Source: Reichenbachiella versicolor (GTDB lineage Bacteria; Bacteroidota; Bacteroidia; Cytophagales; Cyclobacteriaceae). From it: 64,000 nucleotides of DNA. Numbering within the stretch: position 1 is the first letter of the stretch; each line of letters begins with the position of its first letter. The translations under genes and the position numbers were made by a program. The stretch covers positions 248,001 to 312,000 of the forward strand of contig NZ_QFZQ01000002.1 of NCBI RefSeq assembly GCF_003171675.1. The letters run 5' to 3'. This document shows positions 43,771 to 53,429 of this stretch, in pieces. The notes beneath the pieces were generated by a model, which was not told where the DNA came from, did not search any database, and saw only the letters and a list, made by a program, of their open reading frames with translations.

Positions 43771-44763
43771 TTATTCACTCATTTCCTCAGTCTTTATTTG
43801 TTTAGAAGCATCATGAATTATAGCTTGTAGCTCATCAAAATTGAGATTATACTTTCTATAAATACCATTTTTTTCCAAAAGAAACGCAATCCTTCTTGTT
43901 ATATGATTCATCTCAGAAATTGACTCTTTCATATGATGAATTAACTCTTCTTTTTCACATTGATCACTACTGAGTTTGAGTAGACTTAATAATCCTTCCA
44001 ACCTGCACAAAGGTGCACGTAGTAGGTGAGAATTAATATATGAATGCTCAGCCAACAACTTATTTTGTACTCTTAATCTTTCCGCTCTTTGGTATATTTT
44101 CTGTTCTAAAATATTATTCAGCATCGACATCTCTAATTGCTCGGCATAAAGGTTTTGATTATCATTCAGCAATCTCTCCTGATATTGCTTTAGTTCTTCA
44201 ACAAGAGCGTCATTCTTTATTTCACTATTATAAGATTCAACATGATGTAAAATCAATGGGACAACTATCATTACCAAAGCATAAGCGTATGATAATACCT
44301 CTATTAGAGTCCCAGAAAAAATACTTAATCCATCTAACTGGATTAATATTGTTTGATTCAGTGCAGGCTGAATTCCTAGAAGGATTGTACCTATCAAACC
44401 TGATAAAATCAGAAAAAACTTATCCTTAAAATCGAATATCGTTACTAATATCAACAACATTCCAAACTGACTCAGATACAACGGAGCTATAATAGCATCA
44501 TTGTCCCCCACCATCGAAGCATGAAAAATAGAATTGAAAACTATAGGAACAAGACCAATGCAAAGCCTACCTACTATTGATGATTTTATCTTAATTAAAA
44601 AAACTCCAAAAATATTAAAAATGGCAGCGACGATAGGATACCATCCTAACGAGCTTTGGTAATTGATTAGAAAAACACCTCCAAATAAAAACCCTACAGT
44701 AGCAGTTACAAAAGCAAGTTTAATGGCTACACTATCTTTTTGTGAGATATTCATTGCTAACAA
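43771..44763 (-). CDS. Six-helix membrane protein ending in a histidine-kinase phosphoacceptor region without ATPase domain
   Basis: The 330-residue protein has six hydrophobic helices (about residues 12-185), then a coiled coil (about 190-240). A DHp-like region with the H box YINSHLLRAPLCRLEGL follows near residue 250. The chain ends about 60 residues later with no HATPase domain. The ending resembles that of the TPR protein at 34817. It may be a phospho-acceptor or dimerisation partner in a split signalling system. The next gene upstream on the same strand encodes a SpoIIAA-like protein. Confidence 0.7.
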   Translation of the reverse strand: MLAMNISQKDSVAIKLAFVTATVGFLFGGVFLINYQSSLGWYPIVAAIFNIFGVFLIKIKSSIVGRLCIGLVPIVFNSIFHASMVGDNDAIIAPLYLSQFGMLLILVTIFDFKDKFFLILSGLIGTILLGIQPALNQTILIQLDGLSIFSGTLIEVLSYAYALVMIVVPLILHHVESYNSEIKNDALVEELKQYQERLLNDNQNLYAEQLEMSMLNNILEQKIYQRAERLRVQNKLLAEHSYINSHLLRAPLCRLEGLLSLLKLSSDQCEKEELIHHMKESISEMNHITRRIAFLLEKNGIYRKYNLNFDELQAIIHDASKQIKTEEMSE

Positions 44764-44787
44764 TCTTTGATTAAAGTGGCAAAATTT

Positions 44788-45162
44788 TTACGCTGGAATC
44801 AATAGATCCTTCCTATTCTTCACAATCCTAGATTCTAATCCAAAAAATTCTAACATAACTCGAGCTGCTCCTCGAATTAAAATTTTAGGAGAAATAACAA
44901 CAACATCAATAATTCGTACTTTGAATATCTTAAGATGGTCATACCATATCTTGCGAGCTTCTATATCAAACCCTGACATGTAAGTACAGTCCCATACCAA
45001 TGAATAGGTCATTTCTGGATATTTTTCAAAAACCTTGAACCAAACCTTGGCTGCGTCTTTACTACTTTGCAAATCCAGATGACCAATAAATTTGAATTCC
45101 AAATGGTTAAGTCCCATTTCTTTGGCCATTCTAATAACCACTTTATCCGAGTCGTAGATCAT
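44788..45162 (-). CDS. SpoIIAA/STAS-like small protein
   Basis: The 124-residue cytoplasmic protein has the alternating strand-helix layout of the SpoIIAA-like fold (FKFIGHLDLQSSKDAAKVWF, then YSLVWDCTYMSGFD and IIDVVVISPK). It lies 24 bp upstream of the six-helix DHp protein gene on the same strand and probably shares its transcript. The function is unknown; a signalling partner is possible. Confidence 0.5.
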   Translation of the reverse strand: MIYDSDKVVIRMAKEMGLNHLEFKFIGHLDLQSSKDAAKVWFKVFEKYPEMTYSLVWDCTYMSGFDIEARKIWYDHLKIFKVRIIDVVVISPKILIRGAARVMLEFFGLESRIVKNRKDLLIPA

Positions 45163-45420
45163 AATTCATCGATTTTCAACTCAAAACACTGCTATTATTA
45201 ATTTAATAATTATCAAGCAAAAAACCTCATAATCAGAGAAATGCATTATCCCTTAACTACTCTGTCTAAGATTTTCTTTTACTAATTCCTAAATGAAACA
45301 ACATCGATTTCAACGAAGTGATCTAAACAATCACTTTTCCTTATTAATTTACGCTTATATAAGAGCGTTTCGCTATCAATTCTAGCTCCCATCCAGAGTT
45401 ATCACCACTTTGTATTTATT
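45163..45420. other. Divergent intergenic region upstream of the chemoreceptor gene
   Basis: AT-rich, no gene. It contains a 7-bp inverted repeat (45316-45322 with 45330-45336) followed by T-rich sequence on the plus strand, and ACGCT/AGCGT arms around a TATA core near 45351-45368. Their role is unclear. Confidence 0.35.
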
Positions 45421-47553
45421 ATGCTTATTCAAAAAATTAAAAACCTTGACCTAAACTTGAAACTCGCACTAGGCCCAGTATTGTTTTTACTATTGGCTAT
45501 AGCAAACTACTTTGTTATCAATAGGCATCAACAAAATCAAAGAGAAGATGCTGCAGTGGTAGATGTAGCAGGAAGACAAAGAATGCTCTCGCAAAGAATT
45601 GGTCTGTTTGCTGAACAAATAGCAAAAGGAAACTTCAAGGCCAAAAAGCCACTGAAAGCTGCTATAAACCTTTGCGACTCTTCTTTAAAAGCACTAAAAA
45701 AAGGAGGCAAAGCTCCTGGCATGAATGTAGAATCCAACCTTCCTCCTACTCACCCTGAAATCCTTCCAACTTTAAAAGAGGCTGAAATTTTATGGATTAA
45801 CTATAAAATGAATGCTGAAGTTTTATTGAACCAAACCAATCAAGATACTTTACTTGATAATGCCTCTCAAGCTATTAGCTTTATTGAAAGAAACTCAACT
45901 CCAATGTTGAAAAAATTCAATGCATTGGTCCAAAAATATGTACAGGAAAGTAAGGCAAAACAAAATAAACTCAATACGCTTCTTCCTGTACTATTGCTGA
46001 TAAACTTACTCATAGTAGTCATAGCAGTTTCCTTAAATAGTTATTTAGTTTCCAGACCAGTGCATAAAATGGACAGCTACATTAGTCAATTATCTCTAGG
46101 CAAGCTTAATGTAAACCTCACCTATCATAGTCATGACATTATTGGTAAAGCATTACAAAAGCTTGAACAGTTAGACAAAAACCTATTGAAGGCTACTCGT
46201 TTTGCAGATAAAGTATCAAAAGGGGATCTAGATACAGAATTCGAGCTACTCAGCAAGGATGATGAGCTTGGCAAATCACTTATAACTCTTCAAAATAACT
46301 TAAAGTATTTTGTAGATGAAACTGAAGAAGTCGTTTCATTGGCTGGAAGAAAAGGATTGCTAGATTCTAGAATTGGACTTGAACAAAAAGAAGGAGCATG
46401 GAAAATTCTTGGAGAAGCTATTAACAGACTGCTTCAAAATATATCAAAACAGTTAAAAGATGTAAACGATGTGGTAACGTCAGTAGCATATGGAGACCTC
46501 TTTTCTAGATACAATGGAGATGCTCAAGGAGATATAGAAACACTCACAAGATCTCTTAATCAGTCTCTTGACAATATGAAACAGTTAATGGTTCATATCA
46601 AGAAGAATGCACTCAATATGGAAAACCAAGCTCAAGAAATGTCGGTTTTTTCTGAAGAAATGGGAGCAGCAATGGGTGAAATATCTTCTGCTACTACAGA
46701 AATGAGTCAAGGAGCTCAAACTCAAGTTGAAAAAATTGATATGGCATCTAATAAAATTGAAGCTATTCTAAAGTCCTCAACCGAAATGGGGGAACACTCG
46801 GAGGAAATTAACTCTGCTGCTCAACAAGGCGTAAATAACAGCACAAAAGGTGGAGAAATTGTATCTAACTTGGTGAATATTATAGAAGTTATTTCGGACT
46901 CTTCTAAAAAAACAACAGAATCAATGGGGATCTTATCTAATAGATCTCAAGAAATTAGTAGAGTGCTAGGCGTTATCACAGAAATAGCTGCTCAGACCAA
47001 TTTACTTGCCTTGAATGCTGCTATTGAGGCGGCACAAGCTGGTGACGCTGGAAGAGGCTTTGCTGTAGTAGCGGAAGAAATAAGAAAATTAGCAGAAGAC
47101 TCACGAAACAGTGCCAAAGAAATAGAAGATCTAGTTGCTGATGTTCATACTGACACTAAGTCTACTCAACAACTCATGACTACTATGAATAAAGGTGTTG
47201 AAAAAGGTGTTACAGCCTCAATGGAGGTTTCTTCATTTTTTAAACAGATTAATACTTCTTCACACACTACCTTAAACCTCTCTGAAAAAATTCTAGATGC
47301 GACCAAAATTCAGACTGAAAACATTAATGATATGGTAGTAATCACAGAAAACGTAATAGTCATCTCTGAAGAAACTGCTGCCGGTTCTGAAGAGACTGTG
47401 AGTGCCGCTGAATTATTGAATGAAGGTATATCACAATTCAAAAACAAGATTTCAGAACTTGGGTTAGTTGCAGAGGAATTAAAAAATGGAGTAGATCAGT
47501 TCAATCTAGAGAACAAAGCAAACATGGAAAATCAAAATTCTGCGAATATCTGA
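45421..47553 (+). CDS. Methyl-accepting chemotaxis-type protein with PilJ-like N-terminal domain
   Basis: The 710-residue protein has a membrane helix at about 15-33 and a periplasmic four-helix domain with [23 protein letters not shown], typical of the PilJ/NIT-like type IV sensor. A second helix is at about 184-205. HAMP-like segments follow, and the MCP signalling domain spans about 400-700 with the hairpin tip [36 protein letters not shown]. No che genes are in the window. In gliding Bacteroidota such receptors may control twitching or gliding motility. Confidence 0.88.
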   Translation: MLIQKIKNLDLNLKLALGPVLFLLLAIANYFVINRHQQNQREDAAVVDVAGRQRMLSQRIGLFAEQIAKGNFKAKKPLKAAINLCDSSLKALKKGGKAPGMNVESNLPPTHPEILPTLKEAEILWINYKMNAEVLLNQTNQDTLLDNASQAISFIERNSTPMLKKFNALVQKYVQESKAKQNKLNTLLPVLLLINLLIVVIAVSLNSYLVSRPVHKMDSYISQLSLGKLNVNLTYHSHDIIGKALQKLEQLDKNLLKATRFADKVSKGDLDTEFELLSKDDELGKSLITLQNNLKYFVDETEEVVSLAGRKGLLDSRIGLEQKEGAWKILGEAINRLLQNISKQLKDVNDVVTSVAYGDLFSRYNGDAQGDIETLTRSLNQSLDNMKQLMVHIKKNALNMENQAQEMSVFSEEMGAAMGEISSATTEMSQGAQTQVEKIDMASNKIEAILKSSTEMGEHSEEINSAAQQGVNNSTKGGEIVSNLVNIIEVISDSSKKTTESMGILSNRSQEISRVLGVITEIAAQTNLLALNAAIEAAQAGDAGRGFAVVAEEIRKLAEDSRNSAKEIEDLVADVHTDTKSTQQLMTTMNKGVEKGVTASMEVSSFFKQINTSSHTTLNLSEKILDATKIQTENINDMVVITENVIVISEETAAGSEETVSAAELLNEGISQFKNKISELGLVAEELKNGVDQFNLENKANMENQNSANI

Positions 47554-47608
47554 ACTAAGTCATTTTAAAAACTGTTAAATTAAAAAGGTATTACAGTCCA
47601 AGCTAACT

Positions 47609-48034
47609 ATGAATAGACGTAACAGAATACTAAGAACCTTGCCTAAATACATAGTTGCGGGAATTCTTCTTCAGACTCTTTGGTTTAAATTTGGTATTGG
47701 GGGTGAAGATGCTTTAAACGAATCTAAACAACTATTTTCTTCATTGACCATAGCCATATTTGGTAATAGCAATCTAGAGCCTTTGTTTAGAATAGGTACT
47801 GGAGTAGTTGAATTGTTAGCTTCAATACTAATAATCCTGCCTAAAAGGTCTCTAATAGGAGCACTTCTTGCCTCCGGAGTCATGCTTGGGGCTCTAATTT
47901 CTCATGTATTTTTTATAGGCATATCGGTAGATGGAGATGGCGGCATTTTAATGTTCCTTGCTACAATTGTCCTTTTATCTTCTGTTAAAATCATTTGGGA
48001 CGAACAGGAAGCATTTTCCAAAATACTGCCATAG
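47609..48034 (+). CDS. DoxX-like four-helix membrane protein
   Basis: The 141-residue protein has four hydrophobic helices (about 11-25, 62-80, 85-105 and 112-128) with GIVEL-like FRIGTGVVELLASILIILP, as in DoxX-type proteins. The function is unknown. It follows the chemoreceptor gene by 55 bp and ends at a strong terminator. Confidence 0.5.
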   Translation: MNRRNRILRTLPKYIVAGILLQTLWFKFGIGGEDALNESKQLFSSLTIAIFGNSNLEPLFRIGTGVVELLASILIILPKRSLIGALLASGVMLGALISHVFFIGISVDGDGGILMFLATIVLLSSVKIIWDEQEAFSKILP

Positions 48035-48048
48035 TTAAAAGATTAGAA

Positions 48049-48084
48049 AAATAAGTGGTCGCAATTTGCAGCCCCTTATTTTTT
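48049..48084. terminator. Bidirectional terminator
   Basis: A 10-bp stem with one mismatch (48049-48058 with 48072-48081) is flanked by an A run on the left and T run on the right. It serves the convergent DoxX-like and coiled-coil genes. Confidence 0.7.
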
Positions 48085-48100
48085 GATACCTTCAAAATAC

Positions 48101-49027
48101 CTATTTGACATCAAAAGTTCCTGATCCCATTTTATAGCTATCTGTATATACATCTACTTGATAAGTACCCTGAGCATAATCCGAACCTTTATTATACAAA
48201 TAGACTAATAGCTGTCCTTTTCGATCGTAAAGAATTTCTTTCTTAGCTGTATAGAACTCTTCTCTCCCCTCAAACATAAATGTTCCTGACCCTGTAGTCA
48301 CATCAAAGATAACGTTACCATCTGGAGCTGTTATTTTAACCAATATCTCCTTTCCTTCAATAGGTGCTACCTTATTTTCAATAATATCAAAACTAATCTT
48401 GAGATCGTTGATATGACGATTTCTAAATGGACTTTCACGTTCCTTTCCATTAGAGTTTACAGCTAAAATAGACATCCCTTTAATTTTTAATCTCGATGCC
48501 AAAGCCACTTTGCTCTCCAAATCTTTTTTTCTGCTATTCAGCTCTCTAATTGATTCGTTTAACTCATTCTTCTCATTTTTAAGCCCAGTATTCTCAACTA
48601 ACAATTCCTCATTGGCTTTTTTTAATCTAGCTATCTCTTCATCCTGAGCAACAAGTAATTCTTTATAACCGCTTACCTTAGATTTAAGGTCATTAATCTG
48701 CCTATAAGCTCTTTTTCTAAACTGCCTCTTTTCTTCCTCAAGTTGATTTTTAATTGCAATTAAAGTATCAATTTCACCTCCTAACTGAGCAATTTTCAAA
48801 ATCCTGTTATCTAACTCTGTACTCATGGAGTCTAGTTGACTATATGCCTGATCTAATTGTGCCTGAGTTAGTTCATTTTTGTTCTCAAACTCATTAGACC
48901 TCATCAATATGTAAACAAACGCGCCTACAACTAATGAAACAACGATAAGTACATATATAATAATTAGGGTTTTGTTCGGCTTTTTCTCAACTGGGAAACC
49001 GTTTTCAACTTTATTCTTTTCTTCCAT
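48101..49027 (-). CDS. Membrane-anchored coiled-coil protein of unknown function
   Basis: The 308-residue protein (start at 49027, MEEKNKVENG, chosen because upstream codons encode an unlikely leader) has one membrane helix at about 20-42. A long coiled coil follows at about 50-180 (LDSMSTELDNRILKI, LKKANEELLVENTGL), then a beta-rich C-terminal domain of about 110 residues. The family is not recognised. It may tether or scaffold in the cell envelope. Confidence 0.6.
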   Translation of the reverse strand: MEEKNKVENGFPVEKKPNKTLIIIYVLIVVSLVVGAFVYILMRSNEFENKNELTQAQLDQAYSQLDSMSTELDNRILKIAQLGGEIDTLIAIKNQLEEEKRQFRKRAYRQINDLKSKVSGYKELLVAQDEEIARLKKANEELLVENTGLKNEKNELNESIRELNSRKKDLESKVALASRLKIKGMSILAVNSNGKERESPFRNRHINDLKISFDIIENKVAPIEGKEILVKITAPDGNVIFDVTTGSGTFMFEGREEFYTAKKEILYDRKGQLLVYLYNKGSDYAQGTYQVDVYTDSYKMGSGTFDVK

Positions 49028-49108
49028 AGTCTCTAAAAATAGCAAAAATATGCTTTTAAAGGACTTTGCCAAGCTTGAGGGAATGACTTTACTGTTAACT
49101 TAAAAAGA

Positions 49109-49879
49109 CTAAAAATTAAGTACATAGGGATAATTAGTATCCCTAGTAAAATGTCGGAGTAATATCCCTCTATTATAATTTTCAGTTGACACAAACTCAG
49201 AATCCTTTCTAATCGATTTCCAAGCCATAGACATTCCTCTAGACCAATTAATGTCATCAAAAACTATTGTACCCTCTGCTGTCAAATGATTCTTAGCCCA
49301 ATTAAAGTATCTTAAAGTAGCCTCATAGGTATGATTAGCATCTATGTATATTAAATCAAACGCTTGATTTATTTCTGGCATTTTTTCGTCAATATCACCT
49401 AACATAGATTTTATTTTAGGGAAAGACCTAAAAGTACCCTTGGCAATTCTTGTAAGACCTTCGTCAGCTTCAATAGTCACAACAGACTCTACAGAAGCGG
49501 GTTTGGCTAAATATAACGTATTTACGCCCAATGAAGTCCCGAGTTCCAATACGGTTTTATATTGAAAAAATTCAATCAACCTTAGTATCAACAAAGAATC
49601 AGATGCTTCTGATATACCTTTCCTAGCTATATTAGCAATTTTCCGAGGATCTGACAAGGTTGATTTTTCGCCTATTGAATCTCCTTCTAAAAAGCCCTCT
49701 GATTCCAAAAAATGAGCCCTAATCATCTCAAATTCATCAACAGATTGACTTTTACTTTTTAATACTTGAAGATAAAATGAGGATAGTTTACTGCTTTGGA
49801 TTCCATAATTATCCATGCGATAAAGCCAATAAACTACATATCGGTATATCCGAAATAGGGCTAATCTAGTTGAAAACAC
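49109..49879 (-). CDS. Class I SAM-dependent O-methyltransferase-like protein
   Basis: The 256-residue protein has the SAM-binding motif VLELGTSLGVNTLYLA and the later acidic strand VVTIEADEGL. FDLIYIDANHTYEATLRYFNWA is the pattern of CmcI/caffeoyl-CoA-type O-methyltransferases, with FDDINWSRGM after it. The N-terminal 80 residues are helical. The substrate is unknown. It lies 3 bp downstream of apaG on the same strand. Confidence 0.8.
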   Translation of the reverse strand: MFSTRLALFRIYRYVVYWLYRMDNYGIQSSKLSSFYLQVLKSKSQSVDEFEMIRAHFLESEGFLEGDSIGEKSTLSDPRKIANIARKGISEASDSLLILRLIEFFQYKTVLELGTSLGVNTLYLAKPASVESVVTIEADEGLTRIAKGTFRSFPKIKSMLGDIDEKMPEINQAFDLIYIDANHTYEATLRYFNWAKNHLTAEGTIVFDDINWSRGMSMAWKSIRKDSEFVSTENYNRGILLRHFTRDTNYPYVLNF

Positions 49880-49882
49880 TTT

Positions 49883-50269
49883 TTAGTTCTGACGATCAGG
49901 AACAATCATTGTAAACTCTGGAATTTGCACTTCTATCATTTTCCCATCAATAATTCTCTCCATTTGATAGGTTCCAAACATCTTACCTATCCCACTTTTT
50001 AAATTACAACCTGAAACGTAAACATGTTCTTGGCCCGGCTCTATAATAGGCTGTTGACCAACTACACCTTTGCCCTCTACCTCTCTTTCAAGATAGGCTG
50101 CATCTTTGATGAACCAATGCCTGCGTTTGAGTTGTATTGTATTATCGCTCTCATTTTCAATAATAACTTTGTAAGTAAATACATAGTGGTATTGTCTGGG
50201 ACTAGAATATTTTGGTTGATATTCTGTCTCAACACTAATCTTAATACCTTTTGTTTTTTGCGTTACCAT
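49883..50269 (-). CDS. apaG: ApaG protein
   Basis: The 128-residue ApaG/DUF525 protein has an immunoglobulin-like fold. The start at 50269 (MVTQKTKGIK) was chosen because the family begins near ISVETEYQP. Family motifs include YHYVFTYKVIIENES, IQLKRRHWFI and VVGQQPIIEPGQEHVYVSGC. ApaG was linked to cobalt and magnesium efflux in enterobacteria; its biochemical role is still unclear. It is divergent from ung across 77 bp. Confidence 0.88.
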   Translation of the reverse strand: MVTQKTKGIKISVETEYQPKYSSPRQYHYVFTYKVIIENESDNTIQLKRRHWFIKDAAYLEREVEGKGVVGQQPIIEPGQEHVYVSGCNLKSGIGKMFGTYQMERIIDGKMIEVQIPEFTMIVPDRQN

Positions 50270-50346
50270 TTTCTTTCCATGAAAGTGTGCAATCGAGTTC
50301 AAATACTCTAGAACAAGTAAGCGAAATTATTTTACTTTGAAAAATT

Positions 50347-51009
50347 ATGAATGTAAAAATTGAACCGAGCTGGAAAACTTTACTTTCAGCAGAATTTGAT
50401 AAATCATACTTTCGACAATTAGCTGAATTCGTTAAATCTGAATATCGAACAAATTCTGTATACCCTCCTGGAAATAAGATATTTGCCGCTTTTGATCACT
50501 CCTCTTTTGACAATACTAGAGTTGTAATAATTGGTCAAGATCCTTATCATGGCGTAAATCAAGCTAATGGATTATGCTTCTCGGTTCAAGATGACATGAG
50601 GATCCCTCCTTCATTGGTTAATATCTTCAAAGAAATTAAAGATGATCTCAACATTCCAATACCTCCATCAGGTAACTTAGAAAGATGGGCTAAACAAGGT
50701 GTTCTGTTGTTAAATGCAACTTTAACTGTTAGAGCCAGTCAAGCGGGTTCACACCAAAATAAGGGATGGGAAGAATTTACTGATGCAGTCATTACTAATC
50801 TATCTCAAAAAAAAGAGAATATTATATTCTTGTTATGGGGAGCATACGCACAAAAAAAAGGAGCAATCATAGATCGCTCCAAACATTATGTCTTAGAATC
50901 AGCACACCCTTCTCCTTTCGCTGCTCATCGTGGCTTTTTTGGCAATAAACACTTCAGCAAAACAAATGAATATCTTACCAGCAAAGGGCTGAAACCTATT
51001 CAATGGTGA
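50347..51009 (+). CDS. ung: Uracil-DNA glycosylase (family 1)
   Basis: The 220-residue enzyme removes uracil from DNA in base excision repair. The water-activating Asp is in VVIIGQDPYHGVNQANGL. The family segments FLLWGAYAQKKG and the active-site His loop HPSPFAAHRGFFG are intact. Its stop is directly adjacent to the convergent lepB stop. Confidence 0.95.
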   Translation: MNVKIEPSWKTLLSAEFDKSYFRQLAEFVKSEYRTNSVYPPGNKIFAAFDHSSFDNTRVVIIGQDPYHGVNQANGLCFSVQDDMRIPPSLVNIFKEIKDDLNIPIPPSGNLERWAKQGVLLLNATLTVRASQAGSHQNKGWEEFTDAVITNLSQKKENIIFLLWGAYAQKKGAIIDRSKHYVLESAHPSPFAAHRGFFGNKHFSKTNEYLTSKGLKPIQW

Positions 51010-52101
51010 CTATCTAATAATATTAAATAGTCTAGACCATCTTATTTTGGATAATAAACCGCCATTTGGATCCATAGACATCCAAATAAAAGCAGCTTCA
51101 CCCACTACATGATCTTCAGGAACAAAACCCCAAAACCTAGAATCCTCGGAATTATGTCTATTATCCCCCATCATGAAATAGTAATTCTGACTAAATGTGT
51201 GTTCAGTCATTAACTTTCCTTCTTGATATAACTGAAAGTCTTTCATTTCTACATTGTCAAGACCTTCATAGTCTCTAATGGTAGAGCCATACTTTGCTAC
51301 CATCATAGAATCAAGTGTTATAGTCAAACCTTCACCAGGAATAACTAAAGGGCCATAAAAATCTGCATTCCATTCATAAATAGATGCATCTGGAAATATT
51401 CGCCTATTAACATAACCTTCAGGTTCTTTATATTTCACAACATCTTGTACAAATGCTAAACTTTTAAGTTTCATTGCATCTTCAGGCCTTGCATGCACAA
51501 AATACCCACCCTGTATTCTATTAATATCCCAAATATTATTCTTCCTAAAAACTCTTTCGTTAATTGTCTTTTCAGTTACAATTTGATAGCCAAACTGCCT
51601 ATTCTTAGGAGATTCTCCAAGTTTTCCATTGATATAAACTTCCGAATCAACCACTGTAAGTGTATCTCCAGGTACAGCTACACATCTTTTGATATAGTGA
51701 GTTTTTAGATCTGCAGGATGCTCAAATTCTGGTGGGTAATTAAAAACGACCACATCATTTCTTTCAACATCATCTAACCCAGGAAGTCTAAACATTGGAA
51801 ATTGAATAGCATCCGTATACGAAGGTATAGCTGCCAGTGGCCCCCATAGTTTAGCATGAGTTAAAGGAACTTGAAGTGGTGTCTTTGGTGTTCTAGGTCC
51901 GTAATTAATCTTACTGACGAAAAGATAATCTCCCACTAATAAAGAATTTTCCATAGAAGGAGTAGGAATAACATACGCTTCCATAAACGCCCATCTAATC
52001 AAAGTTGCTGCCACCACCGCAAAAACAATGGCGTCAACCCATTCTTTAACAGGGCCTTTCTTCTTTATTTCTTTCTTTTTTTTAAACGGATTCAAATTCA
52101 T
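51010..52101 (-). CDS. lepB: Signal peptidase I
   Basis: The 363-residue inner-membrane serine protease cleaves signal peptides. One membrane helix is near residues 20-40. The catalytic Ser is in [17 protein letters not shown] and the catalytic Lys in [32 protein letters not shown] closes the site near residue 315. The long insert between the boxes is usual in Bacteroidota. It is in the operon parA-parB-DUF5683-dapB-lepB. Confidence 0.94.
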   Translation of the reverse strand: MNLNPFKKKKEIKKKGPVKEWVDAIVFAVVAATLIRWAFMEAYVIPTPSMENSLLVGDYLFVSKINYGPRTPKTPLQVPLTHAKLWGPLAAIPSYTDAIQFPMFRLPGLDDVERNDVVVFNYPPEFEHPADLKTHYIKRCVAVPGDTLTVVDSEVYINGKLGESPKNRQFGYQIVTEKTINERVFRKNNIWDINRIQGGYFVHARPEDAMKLKSLAFVQDVVKYKEPEGYVNRRIFPDASIYEWNADFYGPLVIPGEGLTITLDSMMVAKYGSTIRDYEGLDNVEMKDFQLYQEGKLMTEHTFSQNYYFMMGDNRHNSEDSRFWGFVPEDHVVGEAAFIWMSMDPNGGLLSKIRWSRLFNIIR

Positions 52102-52120
52102 TTCTCAATGAAAGTTTAAG

Positions 52121-52834
52121 TTAGAATTTAAGTAAATCATCCATAGAATATACTCCAGCCTTTCCTGCTAAGAATTCAGCCGCTAATACAGCACCCAATG
52201 CAAACCCTTTACGATTATGTGCTATATGCTCTATTCTAATTTTATCAATTTCTGATTCGTATTCAATGATATGAGTTCCTGGAACGTTCTCTGTTCTCTC
52301 AGATATAATGCTAATATCACTAGCGTTGGTTGCTTTAGAATTAACCCAACCAGATTTATCTGATAACCCTTCTATCATACCTTCAGCCAAAGTAATTGCT
52401 GTACCACTGGGAGAATCAAGTTTCTGTGTATGATGAACTTCTACCATACCAGTTTCATACCCTCTACCATTCATCATTTTCGCAAGGATTTTATTTAACT
52501 GAAAGAAAATATTTACCCCTAAGCTATAATTTGACGCATAGAAAAAACCAGTTTTGTTAACTGTGCAATAGTTTTCTACTTCCTTAAAATTATCCAACCA
52601 TCCGGTACTTCCTGAAACTACTGGTACGCCGTTTTTTAAACATGACATGATATTACTGAAAGCAGCCTCTGGCGCTGTAAATTCAATAGCTACGTCAGTG
52701 GTTTCTGTAGTAATCTTATTTAAGTCTTCAGGATTATCAATACTGATAGCAAATGGAACAGAATGCCCCCTTTCAATCAATACTTTCTCTATGGCTTGCC
52801 CCATCTTACCATAGCCTATTAAAGCTACTCTCAT
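52121..52834 (-). CDS. dapB: 4-Hydroxy-tetrahydrodipicolinate reductase
   Basis: The 237-residue enzyme of lysine and diaminopimelate synthesis reduces HTPA. The NAD(P) loop IGYGKMGQAIEKVL, VSGSTGWL, the catalytic EVHHTQKLDSPSGTA and the C-terminal RIEHIAHNRKGFALGA are all present. It lies 4 bp after the DUF5683 gene and 19 bp before lepB. Confidence 0.95.
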   Translation of the reverse strand: MRVALIGYGKMGQAIEKVLIERGHSVPFAISIDNPEDLNKITTETTDVAIEFTAPEAAFSNIMSCLKNGVPVVSGSTGWLDNFKEVENYCTVNKTGFFYASNYSLGVNIFFQLNKILAKMMNGRGYETGMVEVHHTQKLDSPSGTAITLAEGMIEGLSDKSGWVNSKATNASDISIISERTENVPGTHIIEYESEIDKIRIEHIAHNRKGFALGAVLAAEFLAGKAGVYSMDDLLKF

Positions 52835-52838
52835 ATGT

Positions 52839-53429
52839 CTATTTATTTAAATTCAATGTTAAAGAAAGGCCTAAATTTCGCCTGGCAAATTGTGAGTTAT
52901 CCTCATATGCTGGTGATAGAGATAAATCATCATTGATCTCAAACTCACTTAAATGCGCCGCAACATGTGCATCTACAATATTCAACACATAGTAAACACA
53001 ACCAATGATAATTAGAAAGTCTCGATCCCTCTTAAATTTCTCAGCATTATATTGAAGTCTATCTATATCAAATCTTGCATAGTTTTCAGGTACATCTCCT
53101 CCGTCACGTCTAGCGATGTAAGCATTTCGAAAACCATTGTAAAAATCATGATTGTATTTAATGTAGTGACCTATAAGAATCGCTCCTCCATATAGTATTG
53201 GGAGCTTCCAATATTGTTTATTATAAATCTGTCCGAGGCCTGGAATTACTGCAGAATAAAGAGCTGCTCGATTTGGATCTAATTTAGACTTACTTTGAAA
53301 TGTTTCTATTTGAGGAAAACTATTTAAAGCTGAATCTAACTGAACGAAACTCTTTTCCTGTCCCCAAGAAAAATGACCTATCGAAAGCAGTAAGAAAACA
53401 ATACTCGAATTAACTAAATTATTACGCAT
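52839..53429 (-). CDS. DUF5683 membrane protein
   Basis: The 196-residue protein has a signal peptide and the DUF5683 core RAALYSAVIPGLGQIYNKQYWKLP with membrane helices at about 75-92 and 137-155. The function is unknown; it is a constant member of the parAB-dapB-lepB cluster of this phylum. Its start overlaps the parB stop by 8 bp. Confidence 0.8.
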   Translation of the reverse strand: MRNNLVNSSIVFLLLSIGHFSWGQEKSFVQLDSALNSFPQIETFQSKSKLDPNRAALYSAVIPGLGQIYNKQYWKLPILYGGAILIGHYIKYNHDFYNGFRNAYIARRDGGDVPENYARFDIDRLQYNAEKFKRDRDFLIIIGCVYYVLNIVDAHVAAHLSEFEINDDLSLSPAYEDNSQFARRNLGLSLTLNLNK

